33,449 nucleotides of DNA from DTKY01 sp037440765 (GTDB taxonomy: Bacteria; Acidobacteriota; Terriglobia; Bryobacterales; Bryobacteraceae), in the NCBI GenBank assembly GCA_037440765.1, contig JBBITL010000046.1, forward strand, positions 1 through 33,449. Direction: 5' to 3'. The notes beneath the pieces are model-generated. The model ran no database searches. It saw nothing but the letters and a program-made list of their open reading frames with translations, and was not told the DNA's origin. How positions within the stretch are numbered: the stretch's first letter is position 1; each line of letters starts with the position of its first letter. Shown here one piece after another: positions 15,133-22,721 of the stretch. The position numbers and the translations under genes are program-made.

Positions 15133-16494
15133 TCAGGCGCCGCAGGCGGACTTGGCCTCGGCCAGCGCCGCTTCGACTTCGGCGCGGTACTTGCCGAGCA
15201 GCTCGGAATTCGCGGCCTCGAAGCGCAGCACCAGCACGGGTTGCGTGTTGGAGGCGCGCACCAGTCCCCAGCCTTCCTCGAACAGCACGCGGGCGCCGTC
15301 GATGTCGATCACCTCCCGTATCTTCTTGAAGTGGTCCACCACCCGCCGGACGACGTTGAACTTCAGTTCGTCGGGGCAGTCCACGCGGATCTCGGGGGTG
15401 ACCACCATCTTCGGCACGTCCTCCAGTTGCGCCGACAGGGGGCGGCCCGACGCGGCGACGATTTCCAGCAGCCGGCAGGCCGCGTAGAGCGCGTCGTCGA
15501 AGCCATGGTAGCGGTCGGCGAAGAAGATGTGGCCGCTCATCTCGCCCGCCAGTTCCGCCTTGGTCTCCTTCATCTTGGCCTTGATCAGCGAATGGCCGGT
15601 CCGGTACATGATGGCGTTGCCGCCGAGCTTGCGTATCCCGTCGTACATCACCTGGGAGCACTTCACCTCTCCGATGAACGTTGCTCCCGGCTTGCGCGCC
15701 AGGATCTCGCGGGCGTAGATCAGCATCAGTTGGTCGCCCCAGACGACGTTGCCGTGCTCGTCGACGGCGCCGATGCGGTCCGAATCGCCGTCGAAGGCGA
15801 TGCCCAGTTCCGCCTTCCCGTCGCGGACGGCGGCCACCAGGGGGGCCAGGTACTTCTCTACCGTGGGATCGGGGTGGTGGTTGGGGAAGCTGCCGTCCAT
15901 GTCGAAGAACAGTTCGGTCGCGTCTACGTCCAGGCGGCTCAGGATCTGCCGCATCACCGGGCCGGCCGTGCCGTTGCCGGCGTCGAAGACGGCTTTCACG
16001 CGGCGGGAGAGCCGGATGCGGGAGACGACGTCCTCAACGTAGGCGGCCCCGGCTTCGGCGGTCTTGACAGATCCCGCGCCGGAGGCCAAGTCACCGGTGT
16101 CTATCAGCTTCCGCAGCTCCTGAATTTCGGCGCCGTGGATGGTGCTGGCGCCGTGCATCACCTTGAAGCCGTTGTACTCGGACGGATTGTGGCTGCCGGT
16201 GATCATCACCGCGCCGCCCGCCTTCATGTGAAAGACGGAATGGTACAGCACGGGCGTGGGTACCACGCCGATGTCGGTCACCTGGCAGCCGGCGGCGGCC
16301 AGGCCCCTGGCGACCGCGTCCCGCAGCCGGGAGGAACTCAGACGGCAATCCCGGCCGAGGTTGACGGCGGCCGCTCCGCGCCTGCCCAGGTACGTGCCGA
16401 TGGCGCGACCCAGCAGCTCGACATCCGGGCTGGCCAGGTCCGCCTCGGCTACGCCGCGGATGTCGTACTCACGGAAAATGGTCGGCTTCAACAT
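15133..16494 (-). CDS. manB: Phosphomannomutase/phosphoglucomutase
   Basis: 453 residues, an AlgC/ManB-type alpha-D-phosphohexomutase interconverting hexose 1- and 6-phosphates for nucleotide-sugar synthesis. Four active-site motifs are present: phosphoserine loop TGSHNP with Ser101, metal loop DGDSDR (235-240), sugar-binding GEMSGH (317-322), and phosphate-binding RASNTQP (413-419). The N-terminal FREYDIRG is typical of the PMM/PGM group. This is a separate paralogue from glmM at 20162-21547. Start ATG 16492-16494 lacks a ribosome site; TAAGTT lies 6 nt upstream. Confidence 0.94.
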   Translation of the reverse strand: MLKPTIFREYDIRGVAEADLASPDVELLGRAIGTYLGRRGAAAVNLGRDCRLSSSRLRDAVARGLAAAGCQVTDIGVVPTPVLYHSVFHMKAGGAVMITGSHNPSEYNGFKVMHGASTIHGAEIQELRKLIDTGDLASGAGSVKTAEAGAAYVEDVVSRIRLSRRVKAVFDAGNGTAGPVMRQILSRLDVDATELFFDMDGSFPNHHPDPTVEKYLAPLVAAVRDGKAELGIAFDGDSDRIGAVDEHGNVVWGDQLMLIYAREILARKPGATFIGEVKCSQVMYDGIRKLGGNAIMYRTGHSLIKAKMKETKAELAGEMSGHIFFADRYHGFDDALYAACRLLEIVAASGRPLSAQLEDVPKMVVTPEIRVDCPDELKFNVVRRVVDHFKKIREVIDIDGARVLFEEGWGLVRASNTQPVLVLRFEAANSELLGKYRAEVEAALAEAKSACGA

Positions 16495-16500
16495 AGTCTG

Positions 16501-16506
16501 AACTTA
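16501..16506 (-). promoter_or_regulatory. -10 box of manB
   Basis: TAAGTT on the minus strand, exactly 6 nt before the ATG, in the 24-nt gap after the glycosylase stop. The spacing predicts transcription starting at or beside the start codon. Confidence 0.4.
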
Positions 16507-16518
16507 GCACAGCGCCGC

Positions 16519-17151
16519 TCAGCGGCTGGCGAAGCGGCTGCCGGCGATGAGGAAGCGCAATGGTCGATCGGCCGCGTGCCGCACCCCGATGCGGGGCGTG
16601 ATCTCTACGTCAAACTCCTGCTCCGCCGGGTCCGGCCGGATGACAAGCCGGCCGCTGGTCAGATCGGCTCCGTTGTGGCGCCGGGTGATGCCCATGGCGC
16701 GGGTCAGCTTGCCGGGGCCGGAGGCCAGTTCCTCCAGTCGCCGGGCGCCGGGCCTGCGGCGCCGCATCTGACCCAGGCCCGCCAGCGGCTCCAGCGCCCG
16801 GATCAGCACGCAGCCGGGCGAACCCTCCGGCTCGGCCACCACGTTCAGGCATTCGTAAATCCCGTAAATTAGGTAGACGTAAGCGCAGCCGGGTGGTCCG
16901 AACAGCACCCCGGTGCGGGGGGTGAGGCCGCGCCAGGCGTGCGCGGCACGATCCTGGCTGCCAAGGTAAGCCTCCACCTCCACGATGCGGCCGGCGCTGC
17001 GTCCATGGATGAGAATCTTTCCGAGCAGTTCCCGGGCCACCTCCACCGTGGGGCGCTCGTAAAACGCCCGCGGGAGCGCGGGGCCGCGATGCGCCCCCGC
17101 CTCCGTCGCGTCTTTTTTGGCCGCTTCCATTGCAATAACGTCGAAATTCAC
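16519..17151 (-). CDS. mpg: 3-methyladenine DNA glycosylase (AAG/MPG family)
   Basis: 210 residues. Excises alkylated purines. The catalytic Glu is in RIVEVEAYLGSQDRAAHAWRG. The TPRTGVLFGPPGCAYVYLIYGIYECLNVVAE segment with its tyrosines (positions seen just after) and the RALEPL and SGPGKLTRAMGI motifs are those of the human AAG/bacterial MPG family, not AlkA or Tag. The GTG start at 17149-17151 and an ATG at 17128-17130 are both possible; neither has a good ribosome site. manB lies 24 nt downstream with its own -10 box. Confidence 0.93.
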   Translation of the reverse strand: MNFDVIAMEAAKKDATEAGAHRGPALPRAFYERPTVEVARELLGKILIHGRSAGRIVEVEAYLGSQDRAAHAWRGLTPRTGVLFGPPGCAYVYLIYGIYECLNVVAEPEGSPGCVLIRALEPLAGLGQMRRRRPGARRLEELASGPGKLTRAMGITRRHNGADLTSGRLVIRPDPAEQEFDVEITPRIGVRHAADRPLRFLIAGSRFASR

Positions 17152-17198
17152 GGAAAATGACTACCGTAAGGAGATTAGCACTCTCCCCGCGTCAAAGA

Positions 17199-17753
17199 AT
17201 GCGTTTGTTTACGGGAGTCGATCTCGCCGTCGAGATGCAAGGGAATCTTTCGCGCCTCGTCGAACGGCTGAGGCCGAGCGCGCCTCTGAAGTGGAGTTCG
17301 CCCGGCAGCCTGCACATCACCACCAAGTTCATAGGTGAGTGGCCCGAAGCGCGCCTGGAAGAGCTGACTGCTGTGCTCGGCGGCCTGCCGCTCCCGCCGC
17401 CGCTACGGATCACGGTGCAAGGACTGGGATGGTTCCCGAATCCGCGCGAGCCCCGCGTGTTCTGGGCGGGCGTCAAGGCGGACACCGCCCTGGCCGAGTT
17501 GGCCCGGGACACGGACCGGTCGCTGGCCCGCATCGGAGTGGCGCGCGAAAGCCGGCCCTTTTCGCCGCACCTGACACTGGCGCGCATCAAGGCGCCCGCT
17601 CCTCTTGATCGTCTCAGGGAGGCGATCGCCGGGCTCGATTCCGAGGATTTCGGGTCATTCGTCGCGGACCGTCACCACCTCTACCGGAGCGAGTTGACCG
17701 GTTCCGGTTCCGTCTACACGAAGTTGGCGTCGTTTTCGCTGGCTGGCTCATGA
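17199..17753 (+). CDS. thpR: RNA 2',3'-cyclic phosphodiesterase
   Basis: 184 residues from ATG 17199. A 2H phosphoesterase with both catalytic HxTx motifs: HITT (39-42) and HLTL (124-127). The start MRLFTGVDLA is the family's normal N-terminus. An upstream in-frame ATG at 17157 would add 14 residues. The enzyme opens 2',3'-cyclic phosphate ends of RNA; LigT/ThpR was first described as a tRNA ligase. Its stop overlaps plsY (ATGA). Confidence 0.9.
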   Translation: MRLFTGVDLAVEMQGNLSRLVERLRPSAPLKWSSPGSLHITTKFIGEWPEARLEELTAVLGGLPLPPPLRITVQGLGWFPNPREPRVFWAGVKADTALAELARDTDRSLARIGVARESRPFSPHLTLARIKAPAPLDRLREAIAGLDSEDFGSFVADRHHLYRSELTGSGSVYTKLASFSLAGS

Positions 17754-18355
17754 ACGAGACCCTTGCCGTCGTCATCGCCTACCTGGCCGGCGCCATCCCC
17801 TTCGGTTACCTGCTGGTCAAGCTCACCAGCGGCCGCGACGTCCGCGCCGCGGGCAGCGGCAACATCGGCGCCACCAACGTGCTGCGCACCTCGGGGCGCG
17901 CGGCGGGCGTCGTCACGCTGCTGCTGGACATAGGGAAGGGTTACTTTGCCGTGTGGGCGGCCGGGCGGCTCACCGAGGGTTCGGAGTTGTGGATGAGCCT
18001 GTCGGCGCTCGGCGTCATGGCAGGACATGCCTTCCCGGTCTTTCTGAAATTCAGGGGCGGCAAGGCGGTGGCCAGTTGCGTGGGAGCCTTCCTGCGTCTG
18101 ACGCCCCTGCCCCTGGCGGCGGTTCTGGCCGTCTTTGTTGTGACCGTTGCGGTGACGCGGTACGTTTCACTGGGCTCCGTGCTGGCGGCCGCGCTCCTGC
18201 CCTTGGCTGTGTGGCTGATTTCGCATCCGCCATGGCCGGTGACGCTGTCGGCGTGCGTGGCGGGCGCCTTCATCGTCTGGCGGCACGGCGCCAACATCCG
18301 GAGGCTGCGAGCGGGAACCGAGCACGTCTTCTCGTTCGGGGGCAAACGCCCATGA
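17750..18355 (+). CDS. plsY: Glycerol-3-phosphate acyltransferase PlsY
   Basis: 201 residues, polytopic inner-membrane enzyme moving the acyl group from acyl-phosphate to glycerol 3-phosphate. Motifs: SGNIGATN (36-43), the KGY segment (about 63-65) and GHAFPVFLKFRGGKAVA (92-108). About five hydrophobic helices. Coupled by ATGA to thpR before it and gpsA after it. gpsA makes its substrate, so the pair is functionally linked. Confidence 0.95.
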   Translation: MNETLAVVIAYLAGAIPFGYLLVKLTSGRDVRAAGSGNIGATNVLRTSGRAAGVVTLLLDIGKGYFAVWAAGRLTEGSELWMSLSALGVMAGHAFPVFLKFRGGKAVASCVGAFLRLTPLPLAAVLAVFVVTVAVTRYVSLGSVLAAALLPLAVWLISHPPWPVTLSACVAGAFIVWRHGANIRRLRAGTEHVFSFGGKRP

Positions 18356-19350
18356 CCAACCTGAGCATCATCGGAGCAGGGAGCTGGGGCACTGCCCTGG
18401 CGGTGACGCTGGCGAGCAGGTTCTCGAAGGTTCGGGTCTGGGTTTATGAGAAGGATCTCGCGCGGCGGATGTCGAGGCTGCGGGAGAACGACATGTATCT
18501 TCCCGGCTTCAACATTCCGCCCAACGTAACCGTCACCACCGAGATGGGCGAGGCCCTGGAACATGCGGACGCGGTTCTCGGGGTTGTGCCTTCGCACCTG
18601 GCGCGCGAGCTGTACACGCAGATGCTCCCGCACCTGCGCCCTTCGATGCTGCTGGTGAGCGCCACCAAGGGCCTGGAGGAGGGCAGCCTGCTGCGCATGT
18701 CGCAGTTGATCCGGGACGTCGTCAGTGCGCGCTTCAAGCCCGACATCGCGGTGCTTTCCGGGCCGACCTTCGCCCGCGAGGTGGCGCGCGGGGAGCCCGC
18801 GGCCGTGGTTGTGGCCTCCGCGAACCTGGATCTGGCAAGGAAGATTCAGACGGCGTTTTCCGGGCCTTCGCTGAGGCTTTACACCAACTCGGACGTGGCC
18901 GGAGTGGAGATGGGCGCCGCGCTCAAGAACGTCATAGCCATCGGCGCCGGCGCCTGCCACGGGCTCGGCCTTGGCAACAACACCATGGCCGCTCTGATTA
19001 CCAGGGGCCTGGCGGAGATGACCCGGCTTTCCACGGCCATGGGCGCCAGGACGCGGACGCTCGCCGGCCTGGCCGGCCTCGGCGACCTGGTTCTCACGTG
19101 CACAGGCGACCTCAGCCGCAATCGAACGGTCGGGATGAAGCTGGCCCGCGGCCACCAGCTGAACGAGATCCTGACCTCCACCCACACGGTAGCCGAGGGC
19201 GTCAGGACCACCTACGCTGCGGTGGAACTGGCCGCGAGACACTCGGTGGAGATGCCGATCACGCAGCAGATGTTCGAGATGCTCCGCCACGGCAAGGCCC
19301 CTAGAGACGCCATCCGCGAGCTGATGGTGCGTGCGCTCAAGAGCGAGTAG
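18352..19350 (+). CDS. gpsA: Glycerol-3-phosphate dehydrogenase [NAD(P)+]
   Basis: 332 residues. Reduces dihydroxyacetone phosphate to glycerol 3-phosphate. NAD(P)-binding IIGAGSWGTALA at 6-17, VSATKGLE with the conserved Lys, SGPTFAREVARG, and catalytic Lys192 in ALKNVIAIGAG; NRTVG lies further on. The start overlaps the plsY stop by 4 nt. The stop is followed by a 12-bp palindrome (gcggccggccgc, 19351-19362) in the 18-nt convergent gap. Confidence 0.97.
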   Translation: MTNLSIIGAGSWGTALAVTLASRFSKVRVWVYEKDLARRMSRLRENDMYLPGFNIPPNVTVTTEMGEALEHADAVLGVVPSHLARELYTQMLPHLRPSMLLVSATKGLEEGSLLRMSQLIRDVVSARFKPDIAVLSGPTFAREVARGEPAAVVVASANLDLARKIQTAFSGPSLRLYTNSDVAGVEMGAALKNVIAIGAGACHGLGLGNNTMAALITRGLAEMTRLSTAMGARTRTLAGLAGLGDLVLTCTGDLSRNRTVGMKLARGHQLNEILTSTHTVAEGVRTTYAAVELAARHSVEMPITQQMFEMLRHGKAPRDAIRELMVRALKSE

Positions 19351-19368
19351 GCGGCCGGCCGCGCTCGG

Positions 19369-20151
19369 TCAGAAATAGTGCGGGTCGATACTCACCGAGT
19401 GGATCGACGTAAACGTGCCGCGCGGGCTGAACAGCAAGCCCAGCGCCGACAGCCCTGCGTTGCCGCTGGTCTCCGTGATCTCCATGACGCCATTCCTGCC
19501 GAGCGTCGCCGGATACCGGTCCGTCGTTCCGAACGCGGTGTGCTTCAATGGCCCAAGCTGAAAAGTGTCGGCCAGGATCAGGGTCCCGTCGGTATCGAGG
19601 AACCGCACCCTGACGGTAGCGGTTCGACTGCCCTGAGCCGGAGGCATGTAGGGGTTCACCAGCGCCACCGATGTCACGTAGCCGTTCCGGTTGTCGAACG
19701 GGATGAACAGCTTCACGTCGTTCTCCGGAGCGAACGGCACCACGCCCTCGGCGTACATCCCGCTCCAGTCGGCGATGAAGGATGCCATGCCGGAGATCCA
19801 GTTTGTGGTTTCCATGTAGGCCCATCCCTCCGTGGTGTGAGGGTCTAGCCGGGCGGTCTCGATGAACATCGATCCCCCGACGGGGAGGCTTATGGTCCAG
19901 ACGCTGGAGGCCTGGCCCTGGCCCTTCAAGCTGACGTTCCAGGCGCTGCCGTCGGCCTTGTAGAAATAGAGTTTGCACGTGGCCTGTGAGTTGCCCATGT
20001 TCACGAGCCAGATGCGGGTGGTCCATCCGCCTCCATCCGCCACCTGCGGCAGGACGTTATCCCACTGGGTCTGGTAGACCTTCTCGGTGCGGTCTGCCTG
20101 CCCTAACAAATGCAGGCAGCCGAGCAACATCACTGCGCAGAATTTTCCCAT
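19369..20151 (-). CDS. Secreted protein of unknown function
   Basis: 260 residues. Signal peptide MGKFCAVMLLGCLHLLGQA, then a beta-rich mature part with no recognised family. Sequences such as TTRIWLVNMGNSQATCKLYFY, VALVNPYMPP and TATVRVRFLDTDGTLI suggest immunoglobulin-like strands, and the protein ends in DPHYF. Start ATG 20149-20151 has a GAGGAG site 6 nt upstream, which overlaps the glmM stop region. It lies 10 nt after glmM and probably shares its transcript. A tie to the cell wall is inferred from position only. Confidence 0.82.
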   Translation of the reverse strand: MGKFCAVMLLGCLHLLGQADRTEKVYQTQWDNVLPQVADGGGWTTRIWLVNMGNSQATCKLYFYKADGSAWNVSLKGQGQASSVWTISLPVGGSMFIETARLDPHTTEGWAYMETTNWISGMASFIADWSGMYAEGVVPFAPENDVKLFIPFDNRNGYVTSVALVNPYMPPAQGSRTATVRVRFLDTDGTLILADTFQLGPLKHTAFGTTDRYPATLGRNGVMEITETSGNAGLSALGLLFSPRGTFTSIHSVSIDPHYF

Positions 20152-20161
20152 GGCGCGCTCC

Positions 20162-21547
20162 TCACGTAAGGCTGGACGGCTGCGCTTCGCCTCCGGTTGC
20201 GCCGATTGCGCGCTCGATGGCGCTGGCGATCCGGCCGGCATGCTCCTCGACGAGGCGCCCGTCGGCGCCTTCAATCATCACCCGGGCCAGCAGCTCGGTG
20301 CCCGAGTACCGGACCAGGATGCGGCCGGTTTCGCCGAAGGCTCTCTCGGCGGCCTCGATGGCGCCGGCCACTTCCAGCAGCAGGTCCAGAGGGCGCCTCT
20401 CGCGCACGCGGACGTTCACCAGCTTCTGCGGGTAGCGCTCCAGGCCGGCTGTCAGTTCGTCGAGGCCCCGCCCGCTGGCCAGCATTACCTCCAGGACGCG
20501 CAGCGTGGTCAGCAGGCCGTCCCCGGTGGTCGCGTGGCTGTGGAAGATGACGTGCCCGGACTGCTCTCCGCCGAGCACCGCCCCGATGCGGCGCATCTCC
20601 TCGAGCACGTACTTGTCGCCCACCGCCGTGCGCGGCATGCTGATGCCCTCTTTGGCCAGCGCCAGCTCCAGCCCCAGGTTGGACATGACGGTGGAGACCA
20701 CCGCCGGCCGCCCTTCCGGGCCACTCAGCTCTCCGCGCGCCAGAAGATGGCGCGCCACCAGCAGCATCACGCCGTCGCCGTCCACCAACCGGCCGCTCGA
20801 AGACACGAACATCGCCCGGTCCGCGTCGCCGTCCAGGGCCACTCCCAGGTCCGCTCCCCGGCTCCGCACGGCCTCTTGCAGCGATTCGGTGTGCAGCGCG
20901 CCGCAGTTCAGGTTGATGTTGCGGCCGTCCGGCGAGCAGTGGATCGCGTGGACCTGCGCTCCCAGGCGGCCAAGCAACTCCGGTCCGAGGCGGGTGGCCG
21001 CTCCGTTGGCGCAGTCCATCACAAGCCGCAGTCCGGCCAGCGGAAAGTGGATCGTAGAGGCCAGGAAATCCAGGTAAGCCTGATCCAGCCCGGGGTCTTC
21101 TTCGAGCGTCACGGGAGCCGGTTCCACGCCGCCCTCGATCAGGCTGAAGATCCCGGCTTCCAGCTGGTGCTCCTGCTGGTCGGGCAGCTTGTAGCCGGAA
21201 TGGCCGAAGATCTTGATCCCGTTGTCCTGGTATGGATTGTGAGAGGCGGAGACCATCACGCCGGCCACGAAATCGTCCACCCTGGTCAGGTAGGCGACTC
21301 CGGGCGTGGTTACCAGTCCGGCAAACCGCGCCCGCACGCCCTCGGCGGCCAGCCCGCCGGCCAGGTGGCTGCTGATCCAAGGCCCGGACTCGCGCGTGTC
21401 GATGCCGATGAGAACCTCGGGAGCCGGCCCCATTTGCCTGGCGAGCCTCCCCAGCGCCACACCGGCCGCGTAAATGGTGGAGGGATCGAGCGGAAACTGC
21501 CCCGCCACGCCGCGGATCCCGTCGGTCCCGAAGAGCTCCTTAGCCAC
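20162..21547 (-). CDS. glmM: Phosphoglucosamine mutase
   Basis: 461 residues. Interconverts glucosamine 6- and 1-phosphate for peptidoglycan and LPS precursors. N-terminal LFGTDGIRGVAG, phosphoserine SASHNP (Ser102), metal loop DGDADR (239-244), sugar loop GEQSGH (327-332), and phosphate loop RYSGTE (413-418). The start is GTG 21545-21547, with GGAG 7-8 nt upstream, overlapping the small CdaR-like gene by 8 nt. In many bacteria glmM follows cdaA and cdaR, and CdaA, CdaR and GlmM form a complex that tunes c-di-AMP synthesis. Confidence 0.96.
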   Translation of the reverse strand: MAKELFGTDGIRGVAGQFPLDPSTIYAAGVALGRLARQMGPAPEVLIGIDTRESGPWISSHLAGGLAAEGVRARFAGLVTTPGVAYLTRVDDFVAGVMVSASHNPYQDNGIKIFGHSGYKLPDQQEHQLEAGIFSLIEGGVEPAPVTLEEDPGLDQAYLDFLASTIHFPLAGLRLVMDCANGAATRLGPELLGRLGAQVHAIHCSPDGRNINLNCGALHTESLQEAVRSRGADLGVALDGDADRAMFVSSSGRLVDGDGVMLLVARHLLARGELSGPEGRPAVVSTVMSNLGLELALAKEGISMPRTAVGDKYVLEEMRRIGAVLGGEQSGHVIFHSHATTGDGLLTTLRVLEVMLASGRGLDELTAGLERYPQKLVNVRVRERRPLDLLLEVAGAIEAAERAFGETGRILVRYSGTELLARVMIEGADGRLVEEHAGRIASAIERAIGATGGEAQPSSLT

Positions 21548-21683
21548 CCAGCAGGCTCCGCACCCGTTCGGGCAGCGTGTCCAGAAAGTACTCAGGCGCT
21601 CCGACCACGGCGAACCAGAGGAACACGGCCAGCAGAAGTGACAGCAGCTTCCAGCCGAGGTTCTCAAACAGAAGCCTCTTCAT
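21540..21683 (-). CDS. 47-residue CdaR (YbbR) remnant: membrane anchor only
   Basis: Read codon by codon from 21683 to 21540: a 47-residue protein starting MKRLLFENLGWKLLSLLLAV. ENLGWKLLSLLLAVFLWFAV is the hallmark N-terminal anchor of CdaR/YbbR proteins, which normally continue into several extracytoplasmic YbbR domains (usually 300 residues or more). Here it stops after about 20 further residues (VGAPEYFLDTLPERVRSLLG). ATG overlaps the cdaA stop (ATGA), and its TAA lies beyond the glmM GTG. The expected position and coupling, with no frameshift remnant downstream, argue for a kept micro-protein rather than an open error. Confidence 0.8.
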   Translation of the reverse strand: MKRLLFENLGWKLLSLLLAVFLWFAVVGAPEYFLDTLPERVRSLLGG

Positions 21684-22537
21684 GCCTGCCCGGCTCCCTT
21701 CCGCTGGCCAGCTCCCGGGGCCGTCTCTTCGTCAGGCTCCTCCAGCAGCAGCATGCTGGTGGCGCGCCGCCCGAAGTGCCTGGCCATGACCTCGGCTACG
21801 CGGTGGAGCGTGACGTTCTGCTCGATCTCGCCGAAGGCCGCCACCGAGACCCGCCCGGTCTGCTCGCTCACGACGATCGCCAGGCAGTCGGTTTCTTCCG
21901 TGATGCCGATCGCAGCGCGGTGGCGCGTGCCGAGCGTGCGCGCCAGCGCCGGGTTCATGCTGAGCGGGAGGAAACAGGCGGCGGCCGCGATCTTGTCCCG
22001 CTGCACGATGACCGCTCCGTCGTGCAGTTCTCCTCCGGGTCTGAAGATCGCCAGCAGCAGGTCCCGGGACAGGCGGGCGTCCAGCGGAACGCCGCTCTCG
22101 ATGAAGGTTCGCAGCCCCGTATCCCTCTCCAGGACTATCAGCGCGCCGGTGCTCAGCCGGCGCAACCGGCGCAGAGCCAGGAGAATCTCGTCGGCGGACT
22201 CCAGCCGCTGCAACCGCCCGCCGAAACCCAGCCAGCGGCGCCGCCCCATTCGGATCAGCGTGCGGCGTATCTCGCTCTGGAAGATAACGATCAGGACCAG
22301 GGGGGTGTAGGGCAGGACCATCTCCAGCAGGGAGCGCATCAGGCCGAGGCCGGCCAGCACCGACACCAGGTACAGCCCCATCACTACTCCCACTCCGACC
22401 AGCACCCGGGCAGCCCGCCGCCCTCTCACGAGCATGAAGAAGTGGTAGATGAGGAACGCCACCAACAGAATATCCAGCACGGCCGCCGGCCCGAGACGGC
22501 CGAGCCCCGGCGCGGTCTGTAACAGGATGAGCGGCAT
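21680..22537 (-). CDS. cdaA: Diadenylate cyclase CdaA
   Basis: 285 residues. Makes c-di-AMP from two ATP. Three N-terminal helices (about 19-95), then the DAC domain with DGA (173-175) in GELHDGAVIV and RHR (205-207) in TRHRAAIGI, plus TEETDCLAIVVSEQTG. The basic/acidic tail after 265 is variable. Its start has no ribosome site; TATAGG/TAAGAT-like boxes sit 5-10 nt upstream. It leads a coupled run cdaA, CdaR remnant, glmM, secreted protein. A 141-bp repeat separates it from topA. Confidence 0.96.
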   Translation of the reverse strand: MPLILLQTAPGLGRLGPAAVLDILLVAFLIYHFFMLVRGRRAARVLVGVGVVMGLYLVSVLAGLGLMRSLLEMVLPYTPLVLIVIFQSEIRRTLIRMGRRRWLGFGGRLQRLESADEILLALRRLRRLSTGALIVLERDTGLRTFIESGVPLDARLSRDLLLAIFRPGGELHDGAVIVQRDKIAAAACFLPLSMNPALARTLGTRHRAAIGITEETDCLAIVVSEQTGRVSVAAFGEIEQNVTLHRVAEVMARHFGRRATSMLLLEEPDEETAPGAGQRKGAGQA

Positions 22538-22580
22538 CCGAACCTATATCTTAGCTTATGTCTTAGCCGCTTCCTGACGG

Positions 22581-22721
22581 CTAGTGTCTCGAGTCAGGAG
22601 TTCGCTGAACAAATGCGCCCGCTTGCTGACGCGCGGTTCTGTGCGTTCGAGGCGCTGCACAGAACCGCGACTGTGAGAGAGCGGGCTTGCAGGCCTGCGA
22701 ACTTCCGACTCGGGAGACTAG
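22581..22721. repeat. Full-length dispersed palindromic repeat, 141 bp
   Basis: Ends are inverted copies: 22581-22604 (ctagtgtctcgagtcaggag...) against 22698-22721, pairing 20 of 24. The centre is a 13-bp perfect inverted repeat, 22632-22644 with 22657-22669, loop 12 nt. Both ends carry CTAG; the right end contains the topA TAG stop (22718-22720). Other whole or partial copies: 11023-11118, 28297-28359, 15098-15122, and a tandem core at 8703-8772. Confidence 0.8.

Noticed and set aside
19351..19362. 12-bp palindrome gcggccggccgc after gpsA as a terminator.
   Set aside because: No loop or T-run; such GC palindromes arise easily in this base composition.
20087..22522. An 811-codon plus-strand open frame.
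   Set aside because: It is antisense to glmM, the CdaR remnant and cdaA, which have full motif sets; composition is that of a GC-rich shadow.
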